This document shows, in pieces, positions 7,584 to 15,358 of a stretch of 64,000 nt of DNA. The stretch is from the NCBI GenBank assembly GCA_035569495.1, contig DATMMX010000051.1:62001-126000 (forward strand), written 5' to 3'. The notes beneath the pieces are model-generated. The model was not told the origin of the DNA, made no database searches, and was given only the letters and a program-made list of their open reading frames with translations. The DNA is from DASRDZ01 sp035569495. GTDB taxonomy: Bacteria > Chloroflexota > Dormibacteria > Aeolococcales > Aeolococcaceae. The translations under genes and the position numbers were made by a program. Each line of letters begins with the position of its first letter. Within the stretch, counting starts at the first letter, position 1.

Positions 7584-8921
7584 GTGAGCCCCGACGACCG
7601 GGCCATCCTCCGGCTCGCCCTCCCCGCCCTGGGCGCGCTCGCCGCCGAGCCGCTCTACGTGCTCGTCGACACGGCCATCGTCGGCCACCTCGGCGCCCGT
7701 CCCCTGGCCGGCCTGGCCGTGGGCAGCACGCTCCTGACCACCCTGCTGTGGCTGGCCAACTTCCTCGAATACGGCACCACCGGGGCGGTGGCCCGGCGCC
7801 ACGGCGCGGGGCGGGAGGCCGAGGCGCTGAGCGCGGGGGTGCAGGCGACCTGGCTGGCGGTGGCCACCGGGGTGGTGATCATGCTGATCACCGAGGCGGT
7901 CGCCGACCCCTTCGTGTCGCTGATCGGCGGCGGCGACCCGGGCGTGCACGCGCAGGCGGTGCAGTGGGTGCGCATCGCGGCGCTGGGCGTGCCCTTCGTC
8001 TGCGTGACCCTGGCCGGGCAGGGATGGCTGCGCGGGCTGCAGGACACCATGACCCCACTTGTGGTCGTGGTTGTCGGAAACGTGGTGAGCGCGGGGCTGG
8101 CGGCGGGGCTGGTCTACGGCGCGCACATGGGCATCCGCGGCTCGGCCGTGGCCAACGCGCTGGCCCAGACCGGTTCGGCGGTGGTGTTCGCTCTCGCGCT
8201 GGCGCGGCGCGGCGCGTCGTGGCGACCGGACTGGGCGGTGATGCGCGCCGAGCTGCGCACCGCGCGCGACCTCTCGCTGCGCACCGTGGCCTTCCTGGTG
8301 TCGTGGTCGACGGCCACGGCGGTGGCGGCGCGGATGGGCGGCGCGGTGGTGGGCGCGCACCAGATCGCCATTCAGCTCTGGGGATTTCTCGCCCTGGTGC
8401 TCGACGCCATGGCCATCGCGGCGCAGGCGATGGTGGGCGCGGCGCTGGGGGCGCGGGACGTGGTGCGCGCACACGCGCTGACGCGCCGGCTGATCTGGTG
8501 GGGGCTGTGGGCCGGCGTGCTGTTCGCCGCCGTGCTGGGGCTCGGCTTCGACGTGATCCCGCGGTGGTTCACCGGCGACCCGGCGGTGGTGCGGGCGGCA
8601 CACGCGGCGTGGCCGTGGTTCGCGGGGATGATGCCGATCGCGGGGGTCGTGTTCGCCCTCGACGGCGTGTTCATCGGCGCGGGCGACGTCGCCTACATGC
8701 GCACCGTGACGCTGGTCGCGGGCCTGCTCGCCTACACGCCGCTGTCATTGCTGGCCTATGTGTTCGGCTGGGGGTTGGGCGGGATCTGGGCGGGGTTGAC
8801 CTGCTTCGTCCTGATCCGCTTCGTCGCGGCGCTGCTGCGCACCAGGTCGGGGCGGTGGACCGTTGCGGGGCTGCGCGACGCGGCCGCGTTCGCGGTGCCG
8901 GGGGATGCGGCGCTCTCCTGA
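7584..8921 (+). CDS. MATE-family multidrug/toxin efflux protein (DinF-like)
   Basis: 445-residue polytopic membrane protein, about 12 hydrophobic helices, the expected MATE length. The N-terminal RLALPALGALAAEPLYVLVD region with its helix-1 Asp, the IVGHLG segment and the VGAHQIAIQLW motif in the second half match the DinF branch of MATE antiporters. These use Na+ or H+ gradients to export organic cations and drugs; the substrate is unknown. The start is a GTG 8 nt downstream of a CATGCT hexamer. Monocistronic, opposite to the membrane-tethered sigma factor and followed by a TetR gene. Confidence 0.92.
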   Translation: MSPDDRAILRLALPALGALAAEPLYVLVDTAIVGHLGARPLAGLAVGSTLLTTLLWLANFLEYGTTGAVARRHGAGREAEALSAGVQATWLAVATGVVIMLITEAVADPFVSLIGGGDPGVHAQAVQWVRIAALGVPFVCVTLAGQGWLRGLQDTMTPLVVVVVGNVVSAGLAAGLVYGAHMGIRGSAVANALAQTGSAVVFALALARRGASWRPDWAVMRAELRTARDLSLRTVAFLVSWSTATAVAARMGGAVVGAHQIAIQLWGFLALVLDAMAIAAQAMVGAALGARDVVRAHALTRRLIWWGLWAGVLFAAVLGLGFDVIPRWFTGDPAVVRAAHAAWPWFAGMMPIAGVVFALDGVFIGAGDVAYMRTVTLVAGLLAYTPLSLLAYVFGWGLGGIWAGLTCFVLIRFVAALLRTRSGRWTVAGLRDAAAFAVPGDAALS

Positions 8922-8932
8922 GCGTGCGTGGT

Positions 8933-8961
8933 TTGTCGGGGGACCCTGGATTGCCTATGCT
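8933..8961 (+). promoter_or_regulatory. Promoter of the TetR/enoyl-CoA hydratase pair
   Basis: TTGTCG (8933-8938), a 17-bp spacer and TATGCT (8956-8961). The preferred ATG at 8972 follows 10 nt after the -10, so the mRNA is probably leaderless. An in-frame ATG at 8957 lies inside the -10 and is therefore rejected as start. Confidence 0.6.
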
Positions 8962-8971
8962 GGGCTTCGTC

Positions 8972-9592
8972 ATGGCCACAGCTCCCGTGCACGTCCCCGC
9001 CGACAGCACTCCCACCCGCGACCGCCTCGTCCGCACCGCGCTGCGCCTCTTCGCCGAGCGTGGCTACGGGGGGGTCAGCAACCGCCAGATCGTCGAGGCC
9101 TGCGGCTGCACCAAGGGCGCCATCTACTGGTACTTCGAGAGCAAGGAGGACCTGTTCCGGACGGTCCTGTCGGAAACCCTGGCCGACTTCCAGATGCGGC
9201 TCGCCGACGGCATCGGCTCGGCCGTCGATTCGCGGGAGAAGCTGGCCAGGCTGTTCGGACTCTTCGTCGAGGTGCTGGAGGCCGGCGACGACCCCCACCG
9301 CGACCTCTTGATGCTGATGCTGCAGCGCACCCCGCGCGGGCCGGGGCAGGCCGACCTGGGGCTGGCCACCCAGCAGCGCATGGTGCGCTGGATCTCGGAG
9401 ATCCTCGCCGGCGAGGGCGGCGGCGCCTCGTCCGCCGAGACGCGGGAGCTGGTGGCGCTGGTCCACGCGGCGGGCCTGGGCGTGCTGGTGCAGACGGCCG
9501 CGGGCGCCTCGACCGCCCGACCCGTGCTCGGCGCCCTGCTCCGCCTGGTCGGCGGCGGCGAGCTGGTGGCGCCGTCGACTAAGGTCCCCTGA
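8972..9592 (+). CDS. TetR/AcrR-family transcriptional regulator
   Basis: 206-residue TetR-type repressor. The N-terminal DNA-binding domain (about residues 12-60) shows ALRLFAERGYGGVSNRQI and the recognition-helix region CTKGAIYWYFESKEDLF. The all-alpha ligand-binding part follows. Its TGA overlaps the ATG of the enoyl-CoA hydratase (TGATG), so both are co-expressed. A fatty-acyl or aromatic-CoA ligand is plausible given this partner, but that is inference. Confidence 0.9.
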   Translation: MATAPVHVPADSTPTRDRLVRTALRLFAERGYGGVSNRQIVEACGCTKGAIYWYFESKEDLFRTVLSETLADFQMRLADGIGSAVDSREKLARLFGLFVEVLEAGDDPHRDLLMLMLQRTPRGPGQADLGLATQQRMVRWISEILAGEGGGASSAETRELVALVHAAGLGVLVQTAAGASTARPVLGALLRLVGGGELVAPSTKVP

Positions 9593-10404
9593 TGGTCACT
9601 GAGGTCTCCTCGCAGGTTCTCGCCGTGGAGCGCTCCGGCGGCGTGCTCCGGCTGACCCTCAACCGTCCCCAGCGGCTCAACGCCCTCGACGACGAGCTGC
9701 TCGACGCCCTGGGCGCGGCCATGGTGGTGGCGCGCGACGACGACCTGGTGCGCGCGGTGCTGATCACCGGCGCGGGGCGCGGCTTCTGCGCCGGCGCGGA
9801 CCTGACCGGCAACCGGCTCAGCGGCGACGGCGGTTCCGCGGACCGCGGTTCGGCGGTGCGGCGCACGCTGCAGCGGCTCTACGCCCCACTGATCCTGGGC
9901 ATCCGGGAGCTGGAGAAGCCGGTGGTGGCGGCGGTCAACGGCGTCGCCGCGGGCGCGGGCATGTCGCTGGCGCTGGCGGCCGACCTGCGAGTGTGCGCCG
10001 AGTCGGCGTCGTTCATCCAGGCATTCGTGCGCATCGGGCTGGTGCCGGACGCGGGGTCTTCGTTCTTCCTGCCGCGGCTGGTGGGGATGGCCAAGGCGGC
10101 TGAGCTGGCCATGCTGGGCGAGGCGGTCGGCGCTGCCGAGGCGCTGCGGATCGGGCTGGTCAACCGGGTCGTGGCGGATGAGCTGCTGCTGTCGGAGGGG
10201 TTGGCCCTGGCCTCCCGCCTCGCGGAGGGCCCGCGCTCGGTGGGGCTGGCCAAGCGGGCCCTGAACCAGTCGCTGGCCTCCGACCTGCGCGCCCAGCTCG
10301 GCCACGAGGAGGACCTCCAGGCGCTCGCCCTCGCCTCCGACGACGCCGTCGAGGGGGTGGCCGCCTTCCTGCAGAAGCGCCCCGCGGAGTTCCGCGGCCG
10401 CTAG
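9592..10404 (+). CDS. Enoyl-CoA hydratase/isomerase (PaaG-like)
   Basis: 270-residue crotonase-fold enzyme. It has the CoA-binding and oxyanion-hole segments GRGFCAGADL and NGVAAGAGMSLALAADLR. The motif FVRIGLVPDAGSSFFLPRLVG resembles PaaG-type isomerases, with Asp where hydratases usually have Glu. Expected to act on 2-enoyl-CoA or ring-epoxide/isomer substrates in beta-oxidation or phenylacetate-type degradation. Coupled to the preceding TetR gene. The exact reaction (hydratase or isomerase) cannot be settled. Confidence 0.88.
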   Translation: MVTEVSSQVLAVERSGGVLRLTLNRPQRLNALDDELLDALGAAMVVARDDDLVRAVLITGAGRGFCAGADLTGNRLSGDGGSADRGSAVRRTLQRLYAPLILGIRELEKPVVAAVNGVAAGAGMSLALAADLRVCAESASFIQAFVRIGLVPDAGSSFFLPRLVGMAKAAELAMLGEAVGAAEALRIGLVNRVVADELLLSEGLALASRLAEGPRSVGLAKRALNQSLASDLRAQLGHEEDLQALALASDDAVEGVAAFLQKRPAEFRGR

Positions 10405-10431
10405 GCCCCGGGCCCGCCGGGGGGCGTGCGG

Positions 10432-10437
10432 TATACT
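10432..10437 (+). promoter_or_regulatory. -10 element of tRNA-Gly
   Basis: TATACT, 20 nt before the first base of the tRNA, in an otherwise GC-rich spacer. No good -35 was seen at 16-18 bp. Confidence 0.5.
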
Positions 10438-10457
10438 CGCTCGCCGCGCGCTTGCGA

Positions 10458-10532
10458 GCGGGAGTAGCTCAGTGGTAGAGCACTACCTTGCCAAGGTAGG
10501 GGTCGCGAGTTCGAGCCTCGTCTCCCGCTCCA
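10458..10532 (+). tRNA. tRNA-Gly (anticodon GCC)
   Basis: 75 nt including an encoded CCA. The acceptor arm GCGGGAG pairs with CTCCCGC at 10522-10528, the discriminator is T. The D-arm TAGCTCAGTGGTAGAGCA, the anticodon stem CTACC/GGTAG around TTGCCAA and the T-loop GTTCGAGC are all canonical. Anticodon GCC reads GGC/GGT, the dominant glycine codons here. Confidence 0.97.
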
Positions 10533-10599
10533 GACGTCGTTGTTCGAACTCCGGCGTGCGGTTCGAGCAAGACGCCGCCGCGGTCGCGAGGAGAAGCGC

Positions 10600-10770
10600 C
10601 TAACTCCAGTCCGCCGTGGACCAAGACTGGCCGCTCCAGCTCTGGCCCGACCACGACTGGCCGCTCCAGCTCTGACCCGACCACGACTGGCCACTCCAGC
10701 TCTGGCCCGACCACGACTGGCCACTCCACGTCTGGCCGTTCCACGTGCCGCCCGACCACGACTGCCCGGC
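10600..10770 (-). repeat. Tandem 30-bp coding repeat (SWSGQ pentapeptides)
   Basis: Near-identical 30-bp units encoding two SWSGQ pentapeptides each, about four units plus diverged flanking copies (TWNGQ, SWSGG). The copies differ mostly at silent or conservative positions. The uniform short unit without spacers excludes a CRISPR array. Copy number is probably variable between strains. Confidence 0.8.
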
Positions 10771-12291
10771 GGCCTCCAGCGCGGCCATCGCGGCGGAGTT
10801 GAAGGCGCTGCCCATGATGTCCTGCTCACCGGCAAGCACCACGCCGTTGGCTGCGGTCACATGCAGCGAACCGCGGGCCTGCTCCAGGGAGCCGAGCCCC
10901 GTCGCCGGCACATAGTGCTGCTGGTAGGTGCCGACGCTGGTTCCCAGTGCATGGTTCAGGTTGAGCTCGCCGCGGCCCTCGGTGGCGTGGTTCGCCGGGG
11001 CGCGCAGGTTGAGCGCCGTCGACATCAGGAGCTGCTTGACCTCGTCCGGCGTGTAGCTCGGATGCTGCTGCAGCACCAGCGCCGCGGCGCCGGAGACGAT
11101 CGCTGTCGACTGCGACGTGCCGCTGCCCCGGAAGAAGCGCGAGCCCACCGTCGCGGTGGCGCCGTACTGCTGGTCGATGGTCGACCCGGGATCGCGCAGG
11201 CCGGCGATGTGCACGCCCGGCGCGACCAGGTCGGGGTTGCGCACGCCGTTGCCGGCGCTGGAGAAGGTGGCGACGGTATCGTCAGCCGCGTTGACCGTGC
11301 CCTGCGTGTCAGCGGCACCCACGGCGATCACGTACGGATCGTTCGCGGGATCCGCGACGCCGAGGGAGTTGGCGCCGTCGTTGCCCACCGCAGCGACCAC
11401 CACGATGCCCGACTTCCACGCCACCTCGGCGGCGTACGCCAGCGGGTCGAGGACGTACGGCTGCGTGCTGTCGGTGCCGAACGAGAGGTTGATGACGCGG
11501 ATGTTCAGGCCGTTGTCCGTCCTGTGCTGGACGATCCAGTCGATCGCCGCGATGACCTGCGAGACGTCCACGGCGCCGCCCGCGTCGGCCACCTTCACGT
11601 TGACGATGCGCGCATCGGGAGCGATGCCGACGAAGTCGGTGGTGTCCTTGGCGTAAGCGCTGCCAGGGACGACGGCGTCATCACGTCCGGCGATGATGCC
11701 GGCCATGTGCGTGCCGTGGCCGTAGGCGTCCAGGTACATGAGGCTCGGGTTCTGCGAATCGAACGACAGGTCGGGGCCATTGACGACCTTGCCCGGCGTG
11801 GTCAGGCCGTTGACGGGGGCCACGCCCGAGTCGATGAGGGCGACGTCGATGCCGGCTCCGGTGTAGCCCTTGTTCCAGTAGGCGCCGGCTCCCACGGTCG
11901 CGGCCGTGTTGTAGAGCGAGCTGACGTCCACAGTGGGGTCGTAGCCCGTCGAGTCGAGGTGGAGCGGCGCGTCGCGCGTGACCTCGATGACGCCGGGTGC
12001 CGCCGCCAGGCGTGCCACGTCGTTGCTCGGCACCGTGGCCACGAAACCGTGGAGGATGCCGATGTGGCGGCCTACCCGGCCACCCAGCTCGGACACAAGC
12101 GTCTCCGCCGTGGTGCCGGCACCGGGCGTCTCGCGCACGATGACCGTCGTCGGCGCGCCGCCCTGGCTCGCCGCCACCGGCAGAACCGAAGGTCCGAGCG
12201 CCATGGCGCCGAAACCCGCGAGGGCAGCCGCCACGGCAAGCCGCCGCCCTGACTGCCGAAAATCCCAGCTCCACCCGAAGGTCGGTGCCAT
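10600..12291 (-). CDS. Secreted S8 subtilisin-like serine protease with C-terminal WSGQS repeats
   Basis: 563-residue exported subtilase. A signal peptide spans about residues 17-42, then an I9-like propeptide (about 48-112). The peptidase domain has an intact triad: D154 (LIDSGVAP), H192 (GHGTHMAG) and S393 (GTSQSTA). The last about 55 residues form a Trp-rich tandem repeat of the pentapeptide SWSGQ, encoded by a 30-nt DNA period. Such a tail may bind wall or extracellular polymer; its role is unknown. A perfect palindrome CTGAAC-G-GTTCAG (12307-12319) lies 16 nt before the ATG. It is followed downstream by tRNA-Gly on the other strand. Confidence 0.93.
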   Translation of the reverse strand: MAPTFGWSWDFRQSGRRLAVAAALAGFGAMALGPSVLPVAASQGGAPTTVIVRETPGAGTTAETLVSELGGRVGRHIGILHGFVATVPSNDVARLAAAPGVIEVTRDAPLHLDSTGYDPTVDVSSLYNTAATVGAGAYWNKGYTGAGIDVALIDSGVAPVNGLTTPGKVVNGPDLSFDSQNPSLMYLDAYGHGTHMAGIIAGRDDAVVPGSAYAKDTTDFVGIAPDARIVNVKVADAGGAVDVSQVIAAIDWIVQHRTDNGLNIRVINLSFGTDSTQPYVLDPLAYAAEVAWKSGIVVVAAVGNDGANSLGVADPANDPYVIAVGAADTQGTVNAADDTVATFSSAGNGVRNPDLVAPGVHIAGLRDPGSTIDQQYGATATVGSRFFRGSGTSQSTAIVSGAAALVLQQHPSYTPDEVKQLLMSTALNLRAPANHATEGRGELNLNHALGTSVGTYQQHYVPATGLGSLEQARGSLHVTAANGVVLAGEQDIMGSAFNSAAMAALEAAGQSWSGGTWNGQTWSGQSWSGQSWSGQSWSGQSWSGQSWSGQSWSGQSWSTADWS

Positions 12292-12475
12292 GTGTCCCCC
12301 AACTCTCTGAACGGTTCAGCATTCGGAACCGGACACGATGATCGCCGCCCCGGCTGACAACGCGGGTGCGAACCTGACACGGGGCGTCCGACACCGTGTG
12401 ACGGCGTGGTCGCCGTGGACAGCGACCGCCACCTGGCTTCAGCCGGCTAACCGGCCAACCGGTAGGCGTCGGGCC

Positions 12476-13597
12476 TCAGGCCGGCCAGTTGCTCCGGCCC
12501 CAGGCGCACAGGTTGGCGAACCCACCTCCGCTGGCGAAGACGTTGTCGTTGCGCGTCGAGAACAGCGGCTTCCACTCCGTCTCCTCGCCGCTGACGACGC
12601 CGACGATGCGGGGATCGGTCCCGTTGTTCCACCAGGCGAAGACGGGGCCGCCGGAGTTGCCGTGGTTGAGGTCGCAGTTCTCGGTCTCCAGCTCCTCGCC
12701 GCCGTTGCTGTCGCCGTCGGTGTCGTTGATCGAGAATCCCTGCTGGAAGGCGGGCTCCTGGGCGTTGTCGACGTCGCCCGGGTAGCCGATGTTGCTCCAG
12801 ACGTTGAGGTCGTTCCAGCTGTCGGAGTAGGTGTTGTACCCGAAGTAGCCGAGCGACTGACCGAGCGGTTCGTACAGCCTGAGGATCGCCCAGTCGTATC
12901 CCGTGACGTTGCCGTGCACGTCGTAGCCGCGTGCGTCGGAGACGTAGGACTCCACCCCCGCGCCGAACAGCGACGTCCCGTTGACGTAGGCGGGGACGAA
13001 GCGAATCCACCACGGGCCGCTCCCCCACGGCACCATGTGCCCCGCCGTGATCACCAGCCGGTCGCCGACCAGGCTGCCGGTGCCCGAGAAACCGTTGCTG
13101 TTGAAGATGCGACCGACCAGGCCCCACGGCCAGGAGTCGTCCACGAAGGCGCGCCGGTGGCTGTCGTAGACCCACAGGGGACGGACCATGCGGCCGTCGA
13201 AGCGCCGCATGAAGGGGGCCTCGGCGTGCCGCGAGGTGTCCGGTGCGGGCAGGGCGTCGATCCACTTCGGCCGATTCGACGCGAACCCGGCGTCCTTGCC
13301 CACCTCCTTGAGGAACTTCTCGGCGGGGTGCCGCTCCAGGGTGTGTCCGGGCCGGGCGCCGCGCAGGTCGTCCGCCGTGGGGACGTCCACCCGCCAGACC
13401 GTGCTGTCGCCTTCGACCGATTCGACCTGAACGTGCGGCTTGGCCTTCTTCTCCGTCGTCGTGTAGAGCGTGCGCACGCCGGCCATCCGGGTCAGCGCCT
13501 CGGGACGAGCACCGCTCCCGAGGATCGCCCGTTGGGCGCGCACCGTCGGGTGCAGGGTGGGCGCGTTGCGATCGCCGATGAACTGATGTGCAGCCAT
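12476..13597 (-). CDS. S1-family (trypsin/V8-like) serine protease without signal peptide
   Basis: 373 residues. The N-terminal 140 residues are a charged region of unknown function. The C-terminal half is a trypsin-fold protease with H187 (ITAGHMV), D235 (YDWAILRL) and S315 (HGNSGGPVF), resembling glutamyl-endopeptidase/V8-like enzymes. No Sec or Tat signal or lipobox is seen, which is odd for this class; the N-terminal region may be a propeptide or carry non-classical targeting. The ATG is fixed by a perfect AGGAGG 6 nt upstream, although TTG and GTG codons lie in frame just before. Preceded by a strong promoter and a palindrome. Tandem to the subtilase gene but with its own 184-nt spacer. 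Confidence 0.88.
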   Translation of the reverse strand: MAAHQFIGDRNAPTLHPTVRAQRAILGSGARPEALTRMAGVRTLYTTTEKKAKPHVQVESVEGDSTVWRVDVPTADDLRGARPGHTLERHPAEKFLKEVGKDAGFASNRPKWIDALPAPDTSRHAEAPFMRRFDGRMVRPLWVYDSHRRAFVDDSWPWGLVGRIFNSNGFSGTGSLVGDRLVITAGHMVPWGSGPWWIRFVPAYVNGTSLFGAGVESYVSDARGYDVHGNVTGYDWAILRLYEPLGQSLGYFGYNTYSDSWNDLNVWSNIGYPGDVDNAQEPAFQQGFSINDTDGDSNGGEELETENCDLNHGNSGGPVFAWWNNGTDPRIVGVVSGEETEWKPLFSTRNDNVFASGGGFANLCAWGRSNWPA

Positions 13598-13663
13598 CAC
13601 CAACCTCCTGCCACAGGTTGTCCGCCGATTCGGCTCGTCCGGCGAGTGCCGGACAGGTGTGCA

Positions 13664-13717
13664 ACGGTAGCGCCCCGGCGGCCGTTGTCAAGTGCGAGCA
13701 TCTGACCCATCGGTCAG
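13664..13717 (-). promoter_or_regulatory. Promoter and upstream palindrome of the S1 protease
   Basis: On the minus strand TTGACA (13691-13686), a 16-bp spacer and TACCGT (13669-13664) form the most consensus-like promoter in the window. Ten bases upstream of the -35 lies the palindrome CTGACC-CATC-GGTCAG (13702-13717), a plausible regulator site. Confidence 0.65.
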
Positions 13718-13750
13718 TGGAGATGACGCGTACGCGGCGAGTTCGGTGAG

Positions 13751-14692
13751 TCAGGCACCCGCGCGGGCGGTGGCGAATTCCTCGACGGCGGCGAGGTCGT
13801 ATTCGCCGTGGTCGGTACCGAGCCCCTGGGCGACCAGCGCCGCGGTGGCGCAGCCGAGCACGGCGGCGTCGCGCAGGCTGCGGCCCAGCGAAAGGCCGCG
13901 CAGGTACCCGGCGCTGAAGGCGTCGCCGCAGCCCGAGGTGTCGACCACCTCGACGGGGAAGGCGCGAACCCGCTCGACGCCGTCGTTGGTGACAACGATG
14001 GCACCATCTGCGCCGCACGTGGCCGCAACGCACCCGACGCCCATGGCCAGCAACTTCCGGCAGCCCTCGACCACGTCGTCGCTGCCCGTGAAGCCGAGCA
14101 CCTGTTCATCGTTGGGCAGCAGGTGGTCGACATATGGCAGGGCGGCGGCGACCAGGTCGAGGATGCCGGGGAAGTCGCCAGGAGCGAGCATGTCGACCGA
14201 CGTGGTGGCGCCGCGCTCGCGCGCTGCGCGCAGCACGCTGACGACGAGCTGCGGGTCGAGCAGCTCGGGCGCGCCGACGTGGAGGTGGGTCGTGCCGTCG
14301 AGGGCGGAGAGCGGGACGTCGCCGGCGGTCAGCGTGGCGTTGGCGCCGATGACGTGCAGCGCGGGACGCGAGCCGTCGCCGCGGATGGGCAGCACGCTGG
14401 CCGAGGTCTGCACCTCAGCGCGACGGCGCACCAGCGCGGTGTCGACACCGTGGCGCTGCAACAGGCTGAGCAGCATGTCGCCGAGCGGGTCGTCGCCGAC
14501 CGCGCCGATGGAGCGCACGTTGGCGCCAAGCTTGGCCAGAATCACCGCGGTGCCGGCGGCCGTTCCCGCGGGCGCGACGCGGATCTGGTCGAGCAGTGCG
14601 CCGCCCTGACCTTCGGGGATGCCCTCGACGGGTCGGGCGAGCACGTCGAGGACGTGCGCTCCCAGGGTGATCGCACGCATCACGCCGGCCAT
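13751..14692 (-). CDS. PfkB/ribokinase-family sugar kinase
   Basis: 313-residue carbohydrate kinase of the PfkB family, usual length. The signature near the C-terminus is DTSGCGDAFSAGYLRG, containing the catalytic base Asp and anion-hole glycines; Cys replaces the usual Ala. The N-terminal half shows the sugar-binding GGALLDQ and LGANVRSIGAVGDDPLG segments. Its ATG directly follows the TAG of the class II aldolase with no gap, so both act together: phosphorylation of a sugar and aldol cleavage. Last gene of the left arm of the TetR divergent locus. Confidence 0.9.
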   Translation of the reverse strand: MAGVMRAITLGAHVLDVLARPVEGIPEGQGGALLDQIRVAPAGTAAGTAVILAKLGANVRSIGAVGDDPLGDMLLSLLQRHGVDTALVRRRAEVQTSASVLPIRGDGSRPALHVIGANATLTAGDVPLSALDGTTHLHVGAPELLDPQLVVSVLRAARERGATTSVDMLAPGDFPGILDLVAAALPYVDHLLPNDEQVLGFTGSDDVVEGCRKLLAMGVGCVAATCGADGAIVVTNDGVERVRAFPVEVVDTSGCGDAFSAGYLRGLSLGRSLRDAAVLGCATAALVAQGLGTDHGEYDLAAVEEFATARAGA

Positions 14693-15358
14693 CTACTCTG
14701 CCTCCGTGCCATCCACGGCGCGCACGGCGCCGTAGCGGCGTTCGATGGCGGCGAGGATCACCGCCTGCTGCTGCTCGTCGCTGAGGATGCGCGGCGTGCC
14801 CGTCAGCCGCGCCCGCCAGTACACGCCGCACGCCCACTCCAGCAGCAGCGTCGCCTCCACGGCGGCGTCGAGATCCTTCCCGTAGCTCACCGCGCCGTGG
14901 TTGCCCATCAGCGCCGCGGTGCGTCCGTCGAGGGCGTCGAGCACCGCCTGGGCCAGCTCCGGCGTGCCGAAGGTGTGGTACGGCGCGACGCGGATGGCGC
15001 CACCGAGGCTGAGCATCTGGTAGTGGACGCAGGGCACCTCGTCCACGCTGCAGGCCAGCGTGGTGGACATCGGCGCATGCGTGTGCACCACCGCGCCCGC
15101 CTGGTAGCGCTGGTAGATGCCGAGGTGCAGCTCGACCTCCGACGTCGGCTGCAGGCCACCGTGGACGACGCGCGCGGCGATGTCGACCACGCAGACCTGC
15201 TCGGCCTCCAGGGTGGCCAGCAGAGCGCCGGTCGGGGTCACGGCGTACAGGCCCTCGGCGCAGCGGGCGCTGAGGTTCCCGGCTGTGCCGGCGACCAGGC
15301 CCTCGGCGGCGAGCCGGCGGCTGGCCGCGGCGACGGCGGCGCGCTCAGCCTCGAACAC
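14693..15358 (-). CDS. Class II aldolase/adducin family protein (fuculose-phosphate-aldolase-like)
   Basis: About 221 residues, the full family length. Visible are the phosphate-binding GTAGNLSAR, the PTSEVELH catalytic Glu, the metal-binding HTHAP pair and a third His in MGNHGAVSYG. Predicted to split a 1-phosphorylated ketose into DHAP and an aldehyde. Start uncertain: GTG at 15358 overlaps the upstream propeller gene by 14 nt, while a TTG at 15391 would overlap by 47 nt; neither has a strong ribosome site. Zero-gap coupling to the PfkB kinase downstream. A second class II aldolase begins at the left edge of the window. Confidence 0.88.
   Translation of the reverse strand: MFEAERAAVAAASRRLAAEGLVAGTAGNLSARCAEGLYAVTPTGALLATLEAEQVCVVDIAARVVHGGLQPTSEVELHLGIYQRYQAGAVVHTHAPMSTTLACSVDEVPCVHYQMLSLGGAIRVAPYHTFGTPELAQAVLDALDGRTAALMGNHGAVSYGKDLDAAVEATLLLEWACGVYWRARLTGTPRILSDEQQQAVILAAIERRYGAVRAVDGTEAE

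Noticed and set aside
10600..10770. Possible CRISPR array
   Set aside because: The 30-bp units are contiguous, have no spacers and translate into SWSGQ repeats in frame with the subtilase.
10401..10835. Minus-strand frame over the tRNA ending in Arg-Arg-Gly-Ser-Asn-Ser-Arg-Pro-Leu-Pro type sequence
   Set aside because: This is the well-known false protein produced by reading a tRNA gene antisense; tRNA-Gly lies within it and the rest overlaps the subtilase gene.
12447..14033. Long Arg-rich open frame antisense/out of frame to the S1 protease and PfkB genes
   Set aside because: Composition is typical of shadow frames in high-GC DNA; the overlapping frames carry full catalytic motifs. The same applies to other long Arg/Gly/Pro-rich frames, for example 39552-40970, 43289-45436 and 60065-62290.
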